Origin: Pedobacter quisquiliarum
Lineage (GTDB): Bacteria; Bacteroidota; Bacteroidia; Sphingobacteriales; Sphingobacteriaceae
DNA: 64,000 bases
Direction: 5' to 3'
Assembly: GCF_014642175.1 (NCBI RefSeq)
Contig: NZ_BMIL01000003.1
Span: forward strand, 248,001-312,000
Within the stretch, counting starts at the first letter, position 1, and the number at the start of each line of letters is the position of its first letter. Positions 8,960 to 16,699 of the stretch are shown here, in pieces. The position numbers and the translations under genes were made by a program. The notes under the pieces are model-generated. The model worked only from the letters and a program-made list of their open reading frames with translations, was not told the origin of the DNA and ran no database searches.

Positions 8960-9465
8960 ACTTCCGGGCTGACTTCTGCACTAACCAGCTGTTCAAATAA
9001 GATCATTTTGTTTCTTTCCCGCTCGGGAATGGGGGTGGCCTGCTTGCTTTGATTATTATAAGCAACGCAGGCCGTCATACCTTTGCTACAAACGATTTCT
9101 TTGCCGTCTTTCTTCTTGACCAACAAATACTCCAGGTCAAAACTGCTGCGCCCAATCCTTGAAGTGCGCACATACATGTGGATCTGATCTTCCGGGAAGA
9201 TCGGCACAATGTACTTCAATGCGGCTTGTCCGATTACCACCCCCGTCTTGTTCCAGTCCCAATTGATCGCATGCTTCCAATACTTCACCCTCGCTATTTC
9301 CATATAGGTGAAGTAAACGGAGTTGTTTACATGGCCCATCATATCAAAATCAGCGAACCTGGTTTCAATGACGGTTTTATACTTATAGCTATCAATGTCA
9401 TTGATGTGTTCGGCCATTCTGTCTGCTTCATTTGTTTTTGACTGCCATAGTGTCTTAATATTCAT
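8956..9465 (-). CDS. Acyl-CoA thioesterase, 4HBT hot-dog fold
   Basis: A roughly 169-residue hot-dog thioesterase of the YbgC/FadM type that hydrolyses acyl-CoA esters. The active-site region TRFADFDMMGHVNNSVYFTYMEIAR is the standard 4HBT signature. The ATG at 9465 (MNIKTLWQ) is chosen; the longer frame to 9546 runs into the divergent hsp20 start and has an AT-rich, non-family N-terminus. MAEHIND (start at 9417) is also possible. The 3' end overlaps the glcD stop by 4 bases. Confidence 0.82.
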   Translation of the reverse strand: MNIKTLWQSKTNEADRMAEHINDIDSYKYKTVIETRFADFDMMGHVNNSVYFTYMEIARVKYWKHAINWDWNKTGVVIGQAALKYIVPIFPEDQIHMYVRTSRIGRSSFDLEYLLVKKKDGKEIVCSKGMTACVAYNNQSKQATPIPERERNKMILFEQLVSAEVSPEV

Positions 9466-9539
9466 GTTTTTGTGCTTTGGTATGGGAGTTGAATAATGGG
9501 TAATGTATTTAAAAATAAAAAAATTAATTAGAACAAGAT

Positions 9540-9974
9540 ATGACACTAGTAAATTTCAACAACAGAACAAGAAACAGCGCACCTTATTTTAACAACGTAT
9601 TTGATTCATTGTTCAGTGAAGCACTGAATAAGAACTATAGTGTTACAAAGATGCCTGCTGTAAACATTTCAGAATCCGCAGAAGCTTATGTGATTGAAGT
9701 TGCTGCACCCGGACTAAAAAAAGAAGACTTTCAGCTTAACGTGAAGAAAGATACTTTATCACTTTGGGTGGAGAAAAAAGCTGCTGAAGATGAAGTGAAG
9801 AAAGATTTCAGCCGCAGAGAATTTGATTTTAGCTCATTTGCAAGATCATTTATGTTACCGGAAACGGTTGATGCGGAGCAGATTTCTGCAGCCTACACAG
9901 ATGGTGTATTATACATTACCATCGGCAAGAAAGATGAATCTCAAAATGCACCTAAGACCATAACTGTTGCGTAA
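9540..9974 (+). CDS. Hsp20/alpha-crystallin small heat-shock protein
   Basis: A 144-residue small heat-shock chaperone that holds unfolding proteins. The N-terminal arm is followed by a complete alpha-crystallin domain at about 38-135: PAVNISESAEAYVIEVAAPGLKKEDF, then a REFDFSSFARSFMLPETVD strand and the GVLYITIGKK signature. Length and architecture are standard. It is divergent from the thioesterase and followed by a terminator. Heat regulation is likely by family, but no operator is recognised. Confidence 0.92.
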   Translation: MTLVNFNNRTRNSAPYFNNVFDSLFSEALNKNYSVTKMPAVNISESAEAYVIEVAAPGLKKEDFQLNVKKDTLSLWVEKKAAEDEVKKDFSRREFDFSSFARSFMLPETVDAEQISAAYTDGVLYITIGKKDESQNAPKTITVA

Positions 9975-10000
9975 TGATCGGTTAGTAGTAAGGTAAATAG

Positions 10001-10035
10001 AAAAGCCCGGCTGAGGAATCAGTCGGGCTTTGTTA
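10001..10035 (+). terminator. Terminator after hsp20
   Basis: Stem aaaagcccg.ctga / tcag.cgggctt with a T-rich flank lies between convergent hsp20 and the arginine decarboxylase gene. It is probably shared. Confidence 0.75.
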
Positions 10036-10052
10036 ATTTATAGATTCAATAA

Positions 10053-10073
10053 AATCCTAGGTGTAACCTAGGA
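10053..10073. repeat. Inverted repeat across the speA stop codon
   Basis: atcctaggt-gta-acctaggat is a perfect 9-bp inverted repeat with a 3-base spacer covering the last speA codons and stop. It has no T-run of its own. It may stabilise the mRNA end or form part of the terminator region. Confidence 0.5.
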
Positions 10074-11448
10074 TCTTAAGTACTTGTTTACTGTTTTGCT
10101 CTTCACCAAACACTTCAAAGTTGAAGGTCTCATCGCGGTTGCGACGGATGATCACATGTTTAGGACTCGGCAGTAAACAGTGGTGAATACCACCATAACC
10201 ACTCAATACTTCCTGGTAAGCACCGGTATTGAAGAACCCAAGGTACTGCACTTTACGCGTTTTCGGCATAAATACCGAGTTCATGTGCGCTTCCTGATTG
10301 TAGTAATCCTGACCATCGCAGGTAATCCCGCCAAGGTTTACACGCTCGTATTCTGCGTCCCAGTTGTTGATCGGTAGAAGGATGTATTTCTGATTTAGCG
10401 CCCAAACATCTGGTAAATTTGTAATGAACGAACCATCCAACATTAACCACTTCTCACGGTCGTTTTGTTGCTTGCGGCCCAGCACTTTATATAAAATACC
10501 TGAAGCTTCAGCTACGGTGTATTTACCAAATTCAGTAATAATATCCGGCTCCATAACATCGTGTTCCGCACAAATTTCCTTTATACGTTTCACAATCTCA
10601 TTCACCATGTATTCGTAGTCGAAATCAAAAACCAAAGAGTCTTTGAAAGGCATACCACCACCGATATCCAAGGTGTCAAGCTCTGGATTAATTTTCTTGA
10701 ACTTGCAATATAACGTTACATATTTCTCCAGCTCATTCCAGTAGTAAGGTGAATCCGTGATACCAGAGTTGATGAAGAAGTGTAATAACTTAACCCGGAA
10801 GTTCGGGTTTGAAGAGATCTTGTTGTTGTAGAAGTCGATCACGTCTTCCATACGCACACCTAAGCGTGAAGTATAGAACTGTGAATCCGGCTGCTCTTCA
10901 GCGGCAATACGAATACCCAGGTTACAAGGTGATTCAAGTTCCACCTCATCATCAAAAAGGTTAAATTCTTCCTTGTTGTCCAATACCGGGATGATGTTTT
11001 TGTAACCATCATGCAGCATATCGATGATATACTGTTTGTATTGGTAGGTTTTAAATCCGTTACAGATTACGGTAATGTCTTTTGTAAGTACACCTTTTTT
11101 CTCCAATGCCTCAATCATAGGCATGTCAAATGCAGAAGATGTTTCAAGGTGGATGTTGTTCTTTAAGGCTTCTTCCACGATGTGGCGGAAGTGGGAACTT
11201 TTGGTGCAGTAACAGTATTTATAATCGCCGCGGTAGTTGTTATTGATGATTGCGGTTTGAAATAAGATCTTGGCTTGCTGGATCTTCTTGCTGATCATTG
11301 GGAGGTAGGTAAAACGAAGCGGCGTACCGTAGGTTTCAATCATCTCCATCAAATTCAGATCCTGGAAATATAATTCGTCGTCTATAACGCTGTAGCCTTC
11401 TTGCGGAAAACCAACGCTTAGATCAAGAAATTCGGAGTAACTCTGCAT
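10057..11448 (-). CDS. speA: Arginine decarboxylase, PLP fold type III (Bacteroidota type)
   Basis: A 463-residue PLP decarboxylase of the alanine-racemase-barrel type, expected to convert arginine to agmatine for polyamine synthesis. The PLP lysine is about Lys83 in YKYCYCTKSSHF. LDIGGGMPF is the phosphate-binding glycine loop, and TEFGKYTVAEA and the closing barrel strands follow. It is shorter than E. coli SpeA (about 660 residues) but of the size seen in Bacteroidota. The location beside arginase and ArgS supports arginine as substrate; carboxynorspermidine or DAP decarboxylase are less likely. The stop codon lies inside a 9-bp inverted repeat. Confidence 0.8.
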   Translation of the reverse strand: MQSYSEFLDLSVGFPQEGYSVIDDELYFQDLNLMEMIETYGTPLRFTYLPMISKKIQQAKILFQTAIINNNYRGDYKYCYCTKSSHFRHIVEEALKNNIHLETSSAFDMPMIEALEKKGVLTKDITVICNGFKTYQYKQYIIDMLHDGYKNIIPVLDNKEEFNLFDDEVELESPCNLGIRIAAEEQPDSQFYTSRLGVRMEDVIDFYNNKISSNPNFRVKLLHFFINSGITDSPYYWNELEKYVTLYCKFKKINPELDTLDIGGGMPFKDSLVFDFDYEYMVNEIVKRIKEICAEHDVMEPDIITEFGKYTVAEASGILYKVLGRKQQNDREKWLMLDGSFITNLPDVWALNQKYILLPINNWDAEYERVNLGGITCDGQDYYNQEAHMNSVFMPKTRKVQYLGFFNTGAYQEVLSGYGGIHHCLLPSPKHVIIRRNRDETFNFEVFGEEQNSKQVLKILGYT

Positions 11449-11507
11449 TTTTTATATTTTTGAACGATATTTTTTTAGGGTGGCTATAAAATGAGTTATT
11501 TTGGGCT

Positions 11508-11536
11508 CAAAGATAATCTAAACGCATTATAAAACA
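11508..11536 (-). promoter_or_regulatory. Putative speA promoter
   Basis: On the minus strand TATCTTTG (11508-11515) matches TAnnTTTG exactly and is preceded after about 19 bases by TCTG, one mismatch from the -33 TTTG. The predicted transcription start leaves a leader of about 55 bases. Confidence 0.5.
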
Positions 11537-11552
11537 GACGGGTATTTAATTT

Positions 11553-12503
11553 ATGACTAAATCGTTAAAAATCATTGAAGTTAAGTCAGAAATTGGTGCC
11601 GGAACAAGGGGTGCGAGCCTGGGTGTTGACGCCATAAAGATCGCGGCATTGGATTATGGGAGCCGGTTTTTCAAGAAACACGCCTGTGTTGAGGTACCCA
11701 ATGAAAATCACTTATTACTGGAAAGTTCAGGGAGTGCATACGCAAAGCGGATCTCCGGCATTTTGACGATGACGGAGCGCCTCAGCGACATGGTGCGCGA
11801 TACTTTAAACGAGAAGCACTTCCCGGTTGTGCTTGGCGGTGACCACAGTTGTGCTGCAGGGACCATCGCGGGGATCAAAGCTGCCTACCCGAAGAGCAGG
11901 CTTGGTTTGATCTGGATTGATGCACATGCAGACATACACTCGCCCTACACCACGCCCTCTGGAAACATGCACGGCATGCCGCTTGCCATCTCACTTGATG
12001 AGGATAATCTGAACTCCAAAGTGAACCAGTTGGACCAGGAAACAATAAATTATTGGTATCAGCTGAAAAATGTAGGTAATATTGCACCGAAAATAAAGTA
12101 CGAAGATCTGGTGATGATATCTGTGCGCGACACGGAGAAACCGGAAGATTACCTGCTGCGGAAGAACAACGTGAAGATGTTCAGCACTGCGGAAGTGCGA
12201 AAAAGGGGGGTAGAACGTGTGGTGATTGAAACCATGATGTACCTGGATCACTGCGACATCATCTTACTCTCATTCGATGTAGATGCGCTGGACCCAACTT
12301 CTTCCCGCGGTACAGGAACGCCGGTAACAGGTGGATTAACAGAACGGGAGGCAGGGATAATGCTTTCAAGGATGGTGACCAATCCTAAGGTTTGCTGCTT
12401 TGAAATTGTAGAGGTTAACCCAACGCTCGACCGGGAAAACCAGATGGCGGAACATGCCTTCGAAATATTAGTGAAAGTGACCAACGCTTTCAGAAACGAT
12501 TAA
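11553..12503 (+). CDS. rocF: Arginase (ureohydrolase family)
   Basis: A 316-residue binuclear-manganese ureohydrolase. Metal ligands are His98 in GGDHSCAAGT, Asp123/His125/Asp127 in WIDAHAD, and the Asp pair in SFDVDALDP at about 240. The TTPSGNMHGMP loop is that of arginase rather than agmatinase, so arginine to ornithine plus urea is the favoured reaction. The usual Asn after DI (Asn130 of human arginase) is His here. It is divergent from speA, and argS starts 3 bases after the stop, so rocF-argS is a tight operon. An agmatinase role cannot be excluded because the neighbour would supply agmatine. Confidence 0.85.
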   Translation: MTKSLKIIEVKSEIGAGTRGASLGVDAIKIAALDYGSRFFKKHACVEVPNENHLLLESSGSAYAKRISGILTMTERLSDMVRDTLNEKHFPVVLGGDHSCAAGTIAGIKAAYPKSRLGLIWIDAHADIHSPYTTPSGNMHGMPLAISLDEDNLNSKVNQLDQETINYWYQLKNVGNIAPKIKYEDLVMISVRDTEKPEDYLLRKNNVKMFSTAEVRKRGVERVVIETMMYLDHCDIILLSFDVDALDPTSSRGTGTPVTGGLTEREAGIMLSRMVTNPKVCCFEIVEVNPTLDRENQMAEHAFEILVKVTNAFRND

Positions 12504-12506
12504 ATT

Positions 12507-14288
12507 ATGAATATAGAACAACATATTAGCACTGCAACGTTTGCTGCAGTGAAGGCATTATATAATCAGGACCTACCTGAAAACCAACTGACGCTTCAGG
12601 ACACCCGTCCGGAATTCGAAGGTCAGCTCACCATCGTGGTATTCCCAATTGTAAGATTTTCTAAGAAGTCGCCCGAAGTGACGGCCAACGAACTTGGTGC
12701 CTACCTTCAGGAAAACGTGGAAGAAATTACCGGCTTTAATGTGATCAAGGGTTTTCTTAACCTAAGCATCAGCCAGGCGTACTGGTTAAACCTGTTTAAC
12801 ACTGAAGTGCTGAAACCCGACTTCGGCATCATTCCTTCAAGCGGGAAAAAGGTCATGGTGGAATACTCCTCACCAAATACCAACAAGCCACTTCACCTGG
12901 GGCACGTCCGCAACAACCTTTTAGGTTATTCGGTATCCGAATTATTGAAAGCGAATGGCGCAGAAGTGTATAAAGTAAACCTGGTGAATGACCGTGGTAT
13001 CCATATTTGCAAGTCGATGCTGGCATGGCAGAAATGGAGCAATGGGGAGACGCCAGAAAGCTCCGGCATTAAAGGCGATCACCTGGTTGGAAAGTACTAT
13101 GTGATATTCGACAAAGAGTACAAGAAAGAAATAGATGCTTTAAAAGCAGAAGGGCAGACGGAGGAGGAAGCCAAGAAAAATGCGCCGCTGATTAAAGAGG
13201 CGCAATCCATGCTTCTGGCCTGGGAAAATGGCGACCCCGAAGTGAAAGCACTATGGAGCAAAATGAACGGCTGGGTATATGATGGCTTCGCCGTGAGCTA
13301 CAAGAACCTGGGCGTAGATTTCGACAAATATTACTACGAAAGCAATACCTATCTCCTTGGTAAGGACACCGTTGAAGAAGGACTCGCGAAAGGTGTTTTC
13401 TTTAAGAAAGATGATGGTTCCGTGTGGATCGACCTTACGGAAGACGGGCTCGACCAAAAGCTGGTGCTGAGAGCGGATGGCACTTCTGTATACATCACCC
13501 AGGATCTGGGTACTGCGGAGATGAAGTACGATGATTTCGCAATGGATGAATCTATATATGTTGTTGGTAATGAACAAGATTATCACTTCAAGGTGTTGTT
13601 TTTAATCCTCCAAAAGCTGGGTAAAAGCTGGGCCACCGGATTACATCACTTATCTTATGGGATGGTAGATTTACCGAATGGTAAGATGAAATCCAGAGAA
13701 GGTACGGTTGTAGATGCCGATGATCTGGTTAAAGAAATGATCGAAACTGCGAAGCAGAAAACGGAGGCCTTAGGCAAGATCAACGACTTCTCGGAGGAAG
13801 AAAAAGAAACCTTATACCACAACATTGGGCTTGGTGCACTAAAGTATTTCCTTTTGAAGGTAGAGCCTAAGAAACGTCTGCTGTTTGATCCGGCAGAGTC
13901 TATCGATTTTCAGGGCAATACAGGTCCTTTCATCCAGTACACACACGCCAGGATTAAATCCTTGTTGAATAAGGCTGGTTATGTTTCCTCGGCAACGACA
14001 ACGACCGACCTGGCACTGTCAGGAACGGAGTTGGAACTGATGATGTTGTTGGCAAAGTACCCTGCGGAGATTGCCATCGCTGCGAAAGGATTAAGTCCGG
14101 CAAGCCTTGCGAACTACTTATATGAAGTTGCTAAGATGTTCAACAAGTTCTATCATGAGGTTCCGCCGATCATCAAGGAGGAAAACGCAGAAATGAGACA
14201 ATTAAGACTTAACCTGAGCGCAGTCGTTGCAAACGTCTTGAAAGCTGGAATGCGCTTGCTGGGCATAACCGTGCCAGAACGTATGTAA
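12507..14288 (+). CDS. argS: Arginyl-tRNA synthetase
   Basis: A 593-residue class I synthetase charging tRNA-Arg. An N-terminal Arg-tRNA-synt_N domain precedes the HIGH motif HLGH at about 130-133 inside NTNKPLHLGHVRNN. The KMSKS equivalent is KMKSREG after PNG, and a helical anticodon-binding DALR domain ends with GITVPERM. Length is full. It sits 3 bases downstream of arginase, an uncommon pairing that ties arginine breakdown to translation. A terminator follows. Confidence 0.95.
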   Translation: MNIEQHISTATFAAVKALYNQDLPENQLTLQDTRPEFEGQLTIVVFPIVRFSKKSPEVTANELGAYLQENVEEITGFNVIKGFLNLSISQAYWLNLFNTEVLKPDFGIIPSSGKKVMVEYSSPNTNKPLHLGHVRNNLLGYSVSELLKANGAEVYKVNLVNDRGIHICKSMLAWQKWSNGETPESSGIKGDHLVGKYYVIFDKEYKKEIDALKAEGQTEEEAKKNAPLIKEAQSMLLAWENGDPEVKALWSKMNGWVYDGFAVSYKNLGVDFDKYYYESNTYLLGKDTVEEGLAKGVFFKKDDGSVWIDLTEDGLDQKLVLRADGTSVYITQDLGTAEMKYDDFAMDESIYVVGNEQDYHFKVLFLILQKLGKSWATGLHHLSYGMVDLPNGKMKSREGTVVDADDLVKEMIETAKQKTEALGKINDFSEEEKETLYHNIGLGALKYFLLKVEPKKRLLFDPAESIDFQGNTGPFIQYTHARIKSLLNKAGYVSSATTTTDLALSGTELELMMLLAKYPAEIAIAAKGLSPASLANYLYEVAKMFNKFYHEVPPIIKEENAEMRQLRLNLSAVVANVLKAGMRLLGITVPERM

Positions 14289-14336
14289 ATAACTTTCTTA
14301 TTCTATTTTGCGCTGCTTGCAGCGTTGAAAATAAAA

Positions 14337-14376
14337 CAAAGCCCCACGTCTTCAAAAGCGCTGGGGCTTTTTCTTT
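14337..14376 (+). terminator. Terminator after argS
   Basis: Stem aaagcccca.c / .ctggggcttt with the interior cgtcttcaaaagcg and a tail of tttttctttt. Confidence 0.8.
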
Positions 14377-14485
14377 TAAATACTGTTCTATCGCACTACT
14401 TGATCTTTAGTGTTCCCGCCAACAGCCCTACCCGCGCTCTTATTAAACGTACTTTTACCTAAGTTGCTGTAAATCAGTTTCTGTG

Positions 14486-14516
14486 TTTGCTGAAGTTGCA
14501 ATAATTATTAACTTTA
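14486..14516 (+). promoter_or_regulatory. Promoter of the APC permease gene
   Basis: TTTG at 14486-14489, 19 bases, then TAACTTTA at 14509-14516 closely matches the Bacteroidota TTTG-N19-TAnnTTTG pattern. Predicted transcription starts near 14521, giving a leader of about 14-25 bases depending on which ATG is used. Confidence 0.6.
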
Positions 14517-14534
14517 TTCAAGAGCAAACCCTTC

Positions 14535-15947
14535 ATGCATTGTCAAATGGGAAATGATGCTACAGAACAGCTACGTCCTGCAAAACAGTTAAGTGTCACA
14601 GATGCTGTGGCCATCATTGTGGGTATCGTCATCGGTGCCGGAATTTTCCGGACGCCCTCCCTGGTCGCCGCAAATACCAGCTCTGAATCCATGTTTTTAC
14701 TTGCCTGGGTGCTGGGTGGGGCGGTGTCTCTGATTGGCGCTTTGTGTTACGCGGAGTTGAGCACCACCTTCCCGAATGCCGGCGGCGATTACCACTTTCT
14801 TAGCCTGGCTTACGGTAAACGCCTGGGATTCCTTTTTGCATGGGCGAGGATGAGCATCATACAGACCGGCTCCATCGCCGTGCTCGCCTACATTTTTGGC
14901 GATTACCTCTCGCAGGTCGTCAGTCTGGGAACCTACTCTTCAGTCCTTTATGCCGCACTCATCGTAATCGTACTCACCGGAATTAACATCGCCGGAATAC
15001 GGATGAGCACGATCGCACAGAAAGTGTTCACCTCCACAGAAGTGGCCGGGGCACTGCTGGTTGTTGTCGTTGGGCTGTTCATCGCGCCGGCTTCAGCCGA
15101 GCTGGACAGCCTCAGTGCAGCAGCCATTGTAGATGGAACGTCATCCGTTCAGCCTGCTGTGGCGACCTCGCCAGCGCCGCCAGATGCTGGTAGTTTCCTT
15201 GGCCTGGCGATGGTGTTTGTGCTGCTGACCTTCGGCGGCTGGAATGAAGCAGCTTATATCTCTGCTGAACTGAAGTCCGGCAGGCGTGGGATGGCTCGCG
15301 TACTGATCATCAGCATAGTCATCATCACCGTCATCTATCTCCTGGTAAACCTCGCGTTCAGTCGCGCGCTTGGACACAGCGCAATGGCGAGTTCTGATGC
15401 GGTAGGTGTAGATCTTATGAAGCAAGTCTGGGGACCAACTGGCGTCTGGCTTATTGGTATGCTCGTCGCCTTTTCTGCACTCACCTCCGTAAATGCGACC
15501 ATCTTCACCGGTGCCAGAACCAACTATGCCGTAGGGCGCGATTTCAAAATGTTTTCTTTACTTGGCAAATGGAACAACCAGGCGGCCGGTCCTGTAAATG
15601 CTTTTCTGGTGCAGGGCCTGATCTCCCTTGCACTGATCAGCTTAGGTCTGATCACGCGAAGCGGATTTGAGACCATCGTGGAATACACTGCACCGGTATT
15701 CTGGTTCTTTTTTCTGCTGGTCGGCATCTCCGTTTTCGTATTGCGGAAGAAAGCACCTGATGCCGAACGGCCGTTTCGCGTGCCCCTATATCCGGTCTTA
15801 CCTTTGATCTTCTGCCTCAGCAGTGGCTACCTGCTTTATTCCAGCTTGATGTACACCGGGGTAGGTGCATTGGTTGGGATCGGCGTCTTGCTTGTAGGAC
15901 TTTTTTTACAGCGAAAACCAGGAACAATTAACCAAATAAAACCATAA
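14535..15947 (+). CDS. APC-superfamily amino-acid permease
   Basis: A 470-residue inner-membrane permease with about twelve hydrophobic helices. The first helix holds the APC signature IIVGIVIGAGIFRTP (substrate carboxylate/amine-binding glycine motif). It is followed by GGAVSLIGALCYAELSTTFPNAGGDYHF, also typical. A Pro/Ala-rich loop near 205-220 is unusual but lies outside the core. The start could be 14535 or 14547 (MGNDATEQ). It is followed after 16 bases by an exported methyltransferase and then two exported peptidases, which suggests uptake of amino acids released outside. Exact substrate is unknown. Confidence 0.85.
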   Translation: MHCQMGNDATEQLRPAKQLSVTDAVAIIVGIVIGAGIFRTPSLVAANTSSESMFLLAWVLGGAVSLIGALCYAELSTTFPNAGGDYHFLSLAYGKRLGFLFAWARMSIIQTGSIAVLAYIFGDYLSQVVSLGTYSSVLYAALIVIVLTGINIAGIRMSTIAQKVFTSTEVAGALLVVVVGLFIAPASAELDSLSAAAIVDGTSSVQPAVATSPAPPDAGSFLGLAMVFVLLTFGGWNEAAYISAELKSGRRGMARVLIISIVIITVIYLLVNLAFSRALGHSAMASSDAVGVDLMKQVWGPTGVWLIGMLVAFSALTSVNATIFTGARTNYAVGRDFKMFSLLGKWNNQAAGPVNAFLVQGLISLALISLGLITRSGFETIVEYTAPVFWFFFLLVGISVFVLRKKAPDAERPFRVPLYPVLPLIFCLSSGYLLYSSLMYTGVGALVGIGVLLVGLFLQRKPGTINQIKP

Positions 15948-15963
15948 CCTAAATTAAAGTACC

Positions 15964-16509
15964 ATGAAAGCAGTTAAAATTTTACTAATCCTGTTTGTTG
16001 CCAGCGGAGTAGGCAACCTCGCTACCGCCCAGCAAAGCCGCCCGGCACCACAGCTGGATGTTCCTTATGTGCCCACCAAGCCTGCAGTTGTCAATGGCAT
16101 GCTCAAGATGGCGAACCTGAAAAAGGGTGATGTACTCTATGACCTCGGCTGCGGCGATGGCCGGATCGTTGTTGCTGCCGCGAAACAGTACGGCGTTACA
16201 GCAGTAGGTTACGACATCGATCCTGAACGTATCGCAGAAGCTAACGCGAATGCCAAAGCCGCTGGGGTTACCGACAAAGTGAAGTTCGTGAACGCTAATT
16301 TGTTCAACACCGATCTGAGTAAAGCAACCGTCATCACCATGTACCTGCTTCCGACGGTCAACATGGAGCTGCGTCCGAAAATTCTCAAACTAAAACCAGG
16401 CACACGGATTGTTTCGCACGCTTTCGACATGGGCGACTGGGCGCCGGAAAAAACCGAAATGGTTGACGGGGCAACGCTGTACTTCTGGACAGTGCCCGGT
16501 AAAAAGTAG
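15964..16509 (+). CDS. Exported SAM-dependent methyltransferase-fold protein
   Basis: A 181-residue protein with a clear signal peptide (Lys-containing start, hydrophobic LLILFVASGVG, cleavage after TAQ at about 22-23). A class I methyltransferase domain follows: motif I VLYDLGCGDGRI at about 57-68, an acidic VGYDID strand-2 end, then FVNANLF and a VITMYLLP motif IV. The presence of an export signal on a SAM-binding fold is odd because SAM is not normally found in the periplasm. The substrate is unknown. The frame after its TAG stop stays open for 37 codons of pentapeptide-like repeats. It sits 16 bases after the permease gene. Confidence 0.8.
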   Translation: MKAVKILLILFVASGVGNLATAQQSRPAPQLDVPYVPTKPAVVNGMLKMANLKKGDVLYDLGCGDGRIVVAAAKQYGVTAVGYDIDPERIAEANANAKAAGVTDKVKFVNANLFNTDLSKATVITMYLLPTVNMELRPKILKLKPGTRIVSHAFDMGDWAPEKTEMVDGATLYFWTVPGKK

Positions 16510-16515
16510 CGCATT

Positions 16516-16620
16516 GCGACAAGGACCTACGCCAAATGCATTGATGCGAAGAGGAGGTATGCGATAAGGATGTATGCGAAGAGGAAGTATGCGATAAGGA
16601 TTTACATGGTAAGGACTACG
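16516..16620 (+). repeat. Seven degenerate 15-bp tandem units in frame after the methyltransferase stop
   Basis: Directly after TAG (16507-16509) and two codons, seven 15-bp units follow up to a TAA at 16621. The central ones alternate atgcgaagaggaagt-like and atgcgataaggatgt-like forms, giving a 30-bp higher-order period. Read in the methyltransferase frame they would encode pentapeptides such as AKRRY, AIRMY, AKRKY and AIRIY. Confidence 0.85.
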
Positions 16621-16699
16621 TAACGAAATTAATATTAAAATGTTGCGGGGTTATTATCTAATTTAAACGGCACAACCGCAACCATCCTTTATCTAGAAC

